A stretch of 64,000 nt of DNA from Segatella copri (GTDB lineage Bacteria; Bacteroidota; Bacteroidia; Bacteroidales; Bacteroidaceae), in assembly GCF_949820605.1 (NCBI RefSeq), contig NZ_CATKVU010000006.1, forward strand, positions 620,001-684,000, given 5' to 3'. Within the stretch, counting starts at the first letter, position 1. Every line of letters starts with the position of its first letter. The translations under genes were made by a program, and so were the position numbers. This document shows positions 58,832-64,000 of this stretch, piece by piece. Under the pieces are notes generated by a model. The model had not been told where the DNA came from. It ran no database searches and saw nothing but the letters and a program-made list of their open reading frames with translations.

Positions 58832-58863
58832 TTTGGTTAATTCAAGAAAAAGTCGTAATTTTG
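58832..58863 (+). promoter_or_regulatory. Promoter of the rpsF-rpsR-rplI operon
   Basis: TTTG (58832-58835), exactly 20 bp, TAATTTTG (58856-58863). It is about 90 bp upstream of the rpsF ATG. Confidence 0.8.
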
Positions 58864-58953
58864 CACCGCAATTCGTGAAAAGGCTGTGTTTTCGCACACA
58901 TTTTCCGGTTTGCATGAGAATTTTTATATTAATATTTAATCATTTAAAGTAGT

Positions 58954-59298
58954 ATGAATCAATACGAAACCGTTTTCATTTTGACTCCCGTTTTGTCTGA
59001 TGAACAGATGAAGGAAACGGTCGCTAAGTTCGAGAAGGTACTCACCGATAATGGTGCTGAGATTCTGAACAAAGAGACTTGGGGTTTGAAGAAGTTGGCT
59101 TACAACATCGAGAAGAAGACATCAGGCTTCTACAGCTTGGTTGAATTCAAGGCTGAGCCAACTGTTATCGCTAAGCTCGAAACAGCTTATCGCCGCGACG
59201 AGAAAGTAATTCGTTACATGACTGTTAAACTTGACAAGTATGCTGCCGCTTACGCAGAGAAGCGTCGTGCAAAGCTTGGTAAAAAAGAGGAGGCTTAA
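58954..59298 (+). CDS. rpsF: 30S ribosomal protein S6
   Basis: 114 aa. [60 protein letters not shown] is the standard S6 start, with a basic C-terminus. It binds S18 on the platform of the 30S subunit. First gene of a three-gene ribosomal operon (rpsF-rpsR-rplI), with 2 bp to rpsR. No ssb gene lies between S6 and S18, unlike in many Firmicutes and Proteobacteria. Codon use is T-rich, typical of strongly expressed genes here. Confidence 0.97.
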   Translation: MNQYETVFILTPVLSDEQMKETVAKFEKVLTDNGAEILNKETWGLKKLAYNIEKKTSGFYSLVEFKAEPTVIAKLETAYRRDEKVIRYMTVKLDKYAAAYAEKRRAKLGKKEEA

Positions 59299-59300
59299 TC

Positions 59301-59570
59301 ATGGCAGATCAGAAATCAGAAATCCGTTATTTGACTGCTCCTTCTATCGACACAAAGAAGAAGAAGTATTGCCGTTTCAAGAAGAGCGGTATTAAGTACA
59401 TCGACTACAAGGATCCAGAGTTCTTGAAGAAGTTCTTGAACGAGCAGGGTAAAATCCTTCCACGTCGTATCACAGGTACATCTTTGAAGTATCAGCGCCG
59501 TGTAGCACAGGCTGTAAAGCGTGCTCGCCAGATCGCTTTGCTTCCTTACGTAACCGATTTGATGAAGTAA
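59301..59570 (+). CDS. rpsR: 30S ribosomal protein S18
   Basis: 89 aa. [68 protein letters not shown] is the conserved S18 body. The single Cys in the N-terminal region suggests the C- form, without a full zinc site. It sits 2 bp after rpsF and 20 bp before rplI. Confidence 0.97.
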   Translation: MADQKSEIRYLTAPSIDTKKKKYCRFKKSGIKYIDYKDPEFLKKFLNEQGKILPRRITGTSLKYQRRVAQAVKRARQIALLPYVTDLMK

Positions 59571-59590
59571 TTTAAGGAGGATAAAGAAGA

Positions 59591-60121
59591 ATGGAAATTA
59601 TTTTGAAGCAAGATATTATCGGTCTTGGATATAAGAACGATATCGTAAATGTAAAGAGTGGTTATGGTCGTAACTTCCTTATCCCTACAGGTAAGGCTGT
59701 TATCGCATCTCCATCTGCAAAAAAGCAGTTGGCTGAAGATTTGAAGCAGCAGGCTCACAAGCTTGAGGCTATCAAGGCTGAGGCTGTTAAGAAGGGCGAG
59801 GCTCTCGAGGGCATTGTTCTTACTATCGCTGCTAAGGTGAGCGCTACTGGTCAGCTCTATGGCTCAGTTAACGCTGCAACTGTTGCTGAGGAACTCGCTA
59901 AGAAGGGCATCGAGGTTGATCGCAAGATCATCACTATGAAGGATGCTAAGAAGGTTGGTGAGTACGAGGCTACTGTACACTACCACAAGGAGGTTGAGGT
60001 TAAGGTTCCTGTTAATGTTGTTGCTGAGAACGCTCCTGTTGCAGCTCCTGCTGCTGAGGAGGCTCCAGTTGAGGCACCTGCTGAGGCTGCAGCTGAGGAA
60101 GAGGCTCCAGCAGCTGAATAA
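59591..60121 (+). CDS. rplI: 50S ribosomal protein L9 with acidic Ala/Glu/Pro tail
   Basis: 176 aa. Residues 1-148 are standard L9 (MEIILKQDIIGLGYKNDIVNVKSGYGRNFLIPTGKAVIA; a second domain with VSATGQLYGSVNAATVAEEL). The last about 28 residues are a low-complexity acidic extension (AAPAAEEAPVEAP and AEEEAPAAE). L9 normally ends near 148-150 aa. Similar tails occur in some Bacteroidales. Last gene of the operon; an AGGRGATAAAG-like sequence (AAGGAGGATAAAG) before the ATG is one of the few SD-like sites here. Confidence 0.96.
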   Translation: MEIILKQDIIGLGYKNDIVNVKSGYGRNFLIPTGKAVIASPSAKKQLAEDLKQQAHKLEAIKAEAVKKGEALEGIVLTIAAKVSATGQLYGSVNAATVAEELAKKGIEVDRKIITMKDAKKVGEYEATVHYHKEVEVKVPVNVVAENAPVAAPAAEEAPVEAPAEAAAEEEAPAAE

Positions 60122-60186
60122 TCCTAGCTCAATCAATTTGTATGAAGTACGATATTTTTCGCACTGTAAAGCAAATTAATATAAAG

Positions 60187-60220
60187 ATCCCTTTTGCCGA
60201 AAGGCATTAGGGATTTTTTT
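60187..60220 (+). terminator. Terminator after rplI
   Basis: ATCCCTTTTGCC-GAAA-GGCATTAGGGAT followed by T7. Confidence 0.9.
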
Positions 60221-60326
60221 ATGCCTGTTCCGCATTCAGAATGGAAAGTTTTTACCATTCTTGTAGTAATTTAGAATATATAACTTTATTTTTTAATATT
60301 CTCTGCTGATTCTCAGAATTTTATTG

Positions 60327-60334
60327 TACCTTTG
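60327..60334 (+). promoter_or_regulatory. -7 box of fabD
   Basis: TACCTTTG followed by GCAGTCG, about 70 bp upstream of the fabD ATG; no clear -33 element. Confidence 0.55.
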
Positions 60335-60402
60335 CAGTCGAATTCAGAGAATTCATATTTATTACAGAATATTATTTATAAACTAAAAAATATAAGGATA
60401 AA

Positions 60403-61290
60403 ATGAAAGCATTTGTTTTCCCTGGACAGGGTTCTCAGTTCGTAGGTATGGGTAAGGATCTCTACGATAACAACGCATTGGCAAAAGAACTTTTTGATAA
60501 GGCCGACGAGATTCTCGGCTTCAAGATTACTGATATCATGTTCGCCGGTACCGACGATCAGTTGAAGGAAACCAAGGTTACCCAGCCTGCTGTATTCCTC
60601 CATTCTGTTATCTCTGCTCTTTGCCTGGGTGAGGAGTTCAAGCCAGCTATGGTTGCAGGTCACTCTCTCGGTGAGTTCTCTGCATTGGTTGCTGCCGGTG
60701 CTATGGCTTTCGAGGATGGTTTGAAACTCGTTGCTGCCCGTGCCAACGCTATGCAGAAGGCTTGCGAGGCTAACCCTGGTACCATGGCTGCCATCATCGG
60801 TTTGCCAGATGAGAAGGTTGAGGAAATCTGCGCTGAGGTAAGTACAGAAGGCAACGTGGTAGTTGCTGCTAACTACAACTGCCCTGGTCAGCTCGTTATC
60901 TCTGGTAACGTGGATGCTATCAATGCAGCTTGCGAGAAGCTGAAGGCTGCTGGTGCTAAGCGTGCATTGCCTTTGAAGGTTGGTGGTGCTTTCCACTCTC
61001 CATTGATGCAGCCAGCTAAGGATGAACTTCAGGCTGCTATCGAGAAGACTACATTCTCTGCTCCTAAGTGTCCGGTTTACCAGAATGTAGACGGTAAGCC
61101 TCATACTGATCCAGCTGAGATTCAGCAGAACCTCATCGCACAGCTTACAAGCTCTGTACGTTGGACTTCATCTGTACAGGCTATGATTGCTGATGGTGCT
61201 GATGACTTCACAGAGTGTGGTCCTGGCAAGGCATTGCAGGGTATGATTGGCCGCATCGACAAGAATGTTGCCGCTCATGGTATTGCTTAA
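60403..61290 (+). CDS. fabD: Malonyl-CoA:ACP transacylase
   Basis: 295 aa. FPGQGSQFVGMGKDLY at the N-terminus, the nucleophile elbow AGHSLGEFSALVAAGAM, GQLVISGNVDAINAA, FHSPLMQPAKDELQ with the catalytic His and the C-terminal ECGPGKALQGMIGRID. It charges ACP with malonyl groups for fatty acid elongation. Length is normal. It stands alone with its own -7 box; no other fab genes are adjacent. Codon use suggests strong expression. Confidence 0.95.
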   Translation: MKAFVFPGQGSQFVGMGKDLYDNNALAKELFDKADEILGFKITDIMFAGTDDQLKETKVTQPAVFLHSVISALCLGEEFKPAMVAGHSLGEFSALVAAGAMAFEDGLKLVAARANAMQKACEANPGTMAAIIGLPDEKVEEICAEVSTEGNVVVAANYNCPGQLVISGNVDAINAACEKLKAAGAKRALPLKVGGAFHSPLMQPAKDELQAAIEKTTFSAPKCPVYQNVDGKPHTDPAEIQQNLIAQLTSSVRWTSSVQAMIADGADDFTECGPGKALQGMIGRIDKNVAAHGIA

Positions 61291-61379
61291 TCAACAATAA
61301 CACTATTCAACGTTTTATCTTTTCAGCAAAGGCGTTGTTGGAAAGGTAAAACGTTTCATTTTTTTAGTAAAGCCGCTAA

Positions 61380-63572
61380 ATGAAGGAAAAAGTTATTATA
61401 TACCAGGTTCTCCCACGACTCTTCGGAAACCAGAATACAACCTGTAAGGAAAATGGTACCATCGAAGAAAATGGTTGCGGAAAGTTGAATAATTTCTCAG
61501 ATGAAGTTCTGGCTCGCATCCACGATATGGGATTTACACATATTTGGTATACGGGTGTGATTCGTCATGCCACTCAGACAAACTACTCTTCTTATGGAAT
61601 TCCTACTCAGCATGCAGAGGTAGTGAAGGGAAAAGCAGGTTCGCCATATGCTATTACCGACTACTATGATATCGATCCAGACTTGGCTGTGAATGTCAGT
61701 ATGAGAATGAAAGAGTGGGAGCAGCTGATAGAGCGTACTCACAAGGCTGGTATGAAAGTAATCATGGATTTCGTCCCAAACCATGTAGCCCGAGAGTATC
61801 ATTCCATTTGCAAACCAACAGGTGTACGAGATTTGGGAGAAGATGATGATCCGAACATGCACTTCTCTACTAGGAATAATTTCTATTATGCATGGGGCGA
61901 TTTGGATTTGAATGAAATCCGTCAATCCAAACCAGAGTTCAAGGCTTTTTCTGCGAAAGATGCCAAGATTTATGAACCTTATACCGAGAGCCCAGCCAGA
62001 GCTACAGGAAACGACCGGTTTGATAACCATCCTGGCTGTAACGACTGGTATGAGACCGTGAAACTCAATTACGGTGTAGATTACTGTGATGCAGGAGGCA
62101 GAAGCTATCATTATGAACCAGTGCCAAACACATGGGGCAAGATGACAGATATACTCCTCTTCTGGGCAAGCAAGGGCGTAGATGGCTTCCGCTGTGATAT
62201 GGCAGAAATGGTGCCAACGGCATTCTGGTCATACGCTACCGGAATATTGAAGGCGAAGTATCCTCACATCGTGGTTATCGGTGAGGTATACGATCCTAAC
62301 CAGTACCGCAACTTTGTAAAGGCTGGTTTCGATTATCTTTATGACAAGGTAGGAATGTATGATTGCCTGCGTGGTGTGCTTCGTGGTGAGCGTCCGGCAG
62401 CCAGTATCACTCACGAGTGGCAGGTAGTGGATGATATCCGCGATCACATGCTCTATTTCCTTGAGAATCATGATGAGCAGCGCATCGCCAGCGATTTCTT
62501 CTGTGGCTCAGCCATGAAGGCGATTCCTGCTGCAGCCATGAGTCTCTTCTTCCAGAAGAATCCTTTCATGCTTTACAGCGGTCAGGAATTCGGCGAGAAG
62601 GGAATGGATAAGGAAGGATTCAGCGGCACGGATGGTCGTACCACGATATTCGACTATTGGAGTCCTGAAACTCTGACACATGCCTATCAGGATTCATCTG
62701 GCTCGGCATTGAGTCAGGAGCAGAAATATCTGGCAGCCACTTATCGCCAGCTTCTTCGCTTCGCCAATGAAGAGAAAGCCATCCGCGAGGGTGAGACCTT
62801 CGATTTGATGTATGTGAATCCGGGTTCTGAGAATTTCGATCCCCGTACCAATTTCGCCTTCCTTCGCAAGAAGGATGATGAAGCCATGCTCATCGTACTT
62901 AATTTTGCTCAGGAGGCGCGTCAGTTGCAGGTTTGCATCCCTGGTCATGCTTTCGATTTCTTCCATATTGCTGAAGAGGAGTTGCTGGTAACAGAACTGT
63001 TCTCGGGTGGCAAGAAGAAGGTTGAATTGAAGAAGGATGGCGTGTTCCCGATATCAATGGATGCTAACGGAGTAAGAATCTATAAATTCAATGTCAAGAT
63101 GGAGGAAAGTGATATCATATTGAATGAGCATCATAAGGAGGAGTTCCCTCCTGCTCATACGGCAGAGCATTTGCTCAATCAGCTGATGGTTCGCATGTTT
63201 GGCTGCGATCGCAGCAAGAATGCTCATATTGAGCGAAAGAAGAGTAAGATGACTTTCTTAGTCGATCATAAGCCTACCCGTCAGGAGGAAAAGGCGATTG
63301 AGACGGAAATGAATCGTCTGATAGAGCTTGATATGCCTGTTACTTACGAGTTTGTGGATCGTGACCACATTCCGGCTAACGTCAAGTTAGACCGTCTGCC
63401 GGATGATGCGAGCGAGACCTTGCGTCTGGTTCGTATCGGTGATTATGATGTTTGTCCATGTATCGGCAAGCATGTCCGTTCTACAGCCCAGATTGGCAAG
63501 TTCGTATTGCTTGGTACCAATTGGGATGAGCATGCGCATTCTTTGCGTATCCGCTTCAAGATTGTTCAGTAA
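61380..63572 (+). CDS. GH13 alpha-amylase-family domain fused to an AlaX-like tRNA editing domain
   Basis: 730 aa, one uninterrupted frame. Residues about 1-570 are a GH13 barrel: DFVPNHVAREYH, nucleophile D273 in VDGFRCDMAEMVP, acid/base E302 in VVIGEVYDP and D365 in ENHDEQR, then a beta domain ending near GVRIYKFNVKMEES. Residues about 575-730 match the second additional (editing) domain of Ala/Thr-tRNA synthetases: H593 and H597 in HTAEHLL, C694 and H698 in CPCIGKH, making the HxxxH...CxxxH zinc set, and a final LRIRFKIV. No signal peptide, so it is cytoplasmic. The first half may act on maltodextrins or glycogen; the second may deacylate mischarged tRNA. The combination is very unusual and its joint purpose is unknown. 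Confidence 0.85.
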   Translation: MKEKVIIYQVLPRLFGNQNTTCKENGTIEENGCGKLNNFSDEVLARIHDMGFTHIWYTGVIRHATQTNYSSYGIPTQHAEVVKGKAGSPYAITDYYDIDPDLAVNVSMRMKEWEQLIERTHKAGMKVIMDFVPNHVAREYHSICKPTGVRDLGEDDDPNMHFSTRNNFYYAWGDLDLNEIRQSKPEFKAFSAKDAKIYEPYTESPARATGNDRFDNHPGCNDWYETVKLNYGVDYCDAGGRSYHYEPVPNTWGKMTDILLFWASKGVDGFRCDMAEMVPTAFWSYATGILKAKYPHIVVIGEVYDPNQYRNFVKAGFDYLYDKVGMYDCLRGVLRGERPAASITHEWQVVDDIRDHMLYFLENHDEQRIASDFFCGSAMKAIPAAAMSLFFQKNPFMLYSGQEFGEKGMDKEGFSGTDGRTTIFDYWSPETLTHAYQDSSGSALSQEQKYLAATYRQLLRFANEEKAIREGETFDLMYVNPGSENFDPRTNFAFLRKKDDEAMLIVLNFAQEARQLQVCIPGHAFDFFHIAEEELLVTELFSGGKKKVELKKDGVFPISMDANGVRIYKFNVKMEESDIILNEHHKEEFPPAHTAEHLLNQLMVRMFGCDRSKNAHIERKKSKMTFLVDHKPTRQEEKAIETEMNRLIELDMPVTYEFVDRDHIPANVKLDRLPDDASETLRLVRIGDYDVCPCIGKHVRSTAQIGKFVLLGTNWDEHAHSLRIRFKIVQ

Positions 63573-64000
63573 AATAAAATAAGCAGCAATGGAGTAGTAG
63601 CTATTGCTGCTTTTTCTTTTATAATTACTGCTTTCTTCTTTCCTTTTCTTTCGTGCACATAAAAGTTTTTTTTCTCGAAAAAAAGTCTCAAAGTCTCATT
63701 ATTTGTGGCTAAAACCGATGTATGTGATTGGTATATAATGGTTTATAAAAATGAGACTTTTCTGTTTATTTTACAAAGAAGTATCATAGAAGTATCATAA
63801 ATTCAATAGAAGTATCATAAAATTCAGGTAAGTTGCTTGCAAAAAAGCCTTTTTTGAGGATTTATGTCTAGAAATACAGGCACAAAAACTAAGAAATGTC
63901 TAGTATTTCAGTTTTATAAAATTGCTAGTGTCTACCTTTCTAGTTTATAAAGTATGCCAATATTAACTAGGAATAAGATGGAAAACACAGACAACTGTAG
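63573..64000. other. 428 bp AT-rich region at the window end
   Basis: It holds the terminator, three exact copies of GAAGTATCATA (63778, 63789, 63809), three TTTATAAA copies (63742, 63913, 63944) and two AAAGTCTCA words near 63682. An ATG at 63978 (MENTDNC) opens a frame that leaves the window; whether it is a gene cannot be judged. Confidence 0.5.
63582..63615 (+). terminator. Terminator after the fusion gene
   Basis: AGCAGCAAT (63582-63590) pairs with ATTGCTGCT (63603-63611), then T5. Confidence 0.9.

Overview
The window is a stretch of bacterial chromosome from the phylum Bacteroidota, most likely Prevotella/Segatella (P. copri-like). The evidence is the recurrent Bacteroidota promoter signature (TAnnTTTG -7 boxes, often exactly 20 bp downstream of TTTG), the near absence of Shine-Dalgarno sequences, a NigD-like lipoprotein, an RprX/RprY-type two-component pair, an EF-G2-type translation factor and an IS1182-type element with its own TAnnTTTG promoter. 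No rRNA, tRNA, CRISPR array or prophage was found. The genus is inferred from gene content only.

Layout: 1-2.1 kb, minus-strand envelope genes (NigD-like lipoprotein, TonB-receptor-like barrel). 2.2-5.3 kb, minus-strand agmatine-to-putrescine genes aguA-aguB plus an AEC transporter. 5.5-7.2 kb, NIF3-family protein and a coiled-coil zinc-ribbon protein. 7.23-9.16 kb, one intact IS1182-like insertion sequence. 9.2-11.9 kb, TerB-DnaJ protein, MaoC dehydratase and UDP-glucose dehydrogenase. 12.2-14 kb, a stand-alone HSDR_N-type protein back to back with holA. 14.0-15.0 kb, a 1 kb AT-rich gene-free region ahead of an XRE regulator. 15.7-17.5 kb, pyrK-pyrD. 17.9-22.8 kb, an aromatic amino acid operon (pheA, aminotransferase, DAHP synthase/chorismate mutase, tyrA) behind what looks like a leader-peptide transcription attenuator. 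23-28.2 kb, GltD-like protein, ffh and folD. 28.4-31 kb, a GH51 arabinofuranosidase. 31.2-32.4 kb, an OmpA-family porin. 32.7-39.1 kb, branched-chain amino acid genes ilvD-ilvB-ilvN, an acyl-ACP thioesterase and ilvC. 39.3-46 kb (minus), recJ-recQ and two peptidases. 46.2-47.9 kb, patatin-like protein and trmD. 48.2-51.8 kb, aconitase and citrate synthase. 52-53.6 kb, a small membrane protein and HemW. 53.9-56 kb, EF-G2-like factor. 56.3-58.5 kb, rprX-rprY-like kinase/regulator. 59-60.1 kb, rpsF-rpsR-rplI. 60.4-61.3 kb, fabD. 61.4-63.6 kb, a fusion of a GH13 amylase-like domain with an AlaX-type tRNA editing domain.

The strongest unusual signals are: (1) a Phe/Tyr-rich leader ORF, a matching antiterminator segment and a terminator upstream of pheA, forming a complete attenuator; (2) the GH13-AlaX fusion with intact catalytic residues in both halves; (3) an EF-G paralogue whose catalytic switch-II histidine is serine. 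Intergenic DNA also holds several recurrent short elements: a TATATATAATAAGGTGTA-type element at about seven sites, word-repeat tracts placed directly after stop codons, a 3 x 22 bp palindromic array, a TTTATAAA cluster, and inverted-repeat promoter pairs. All functional statements rest on reading the sequence; no database search was run.
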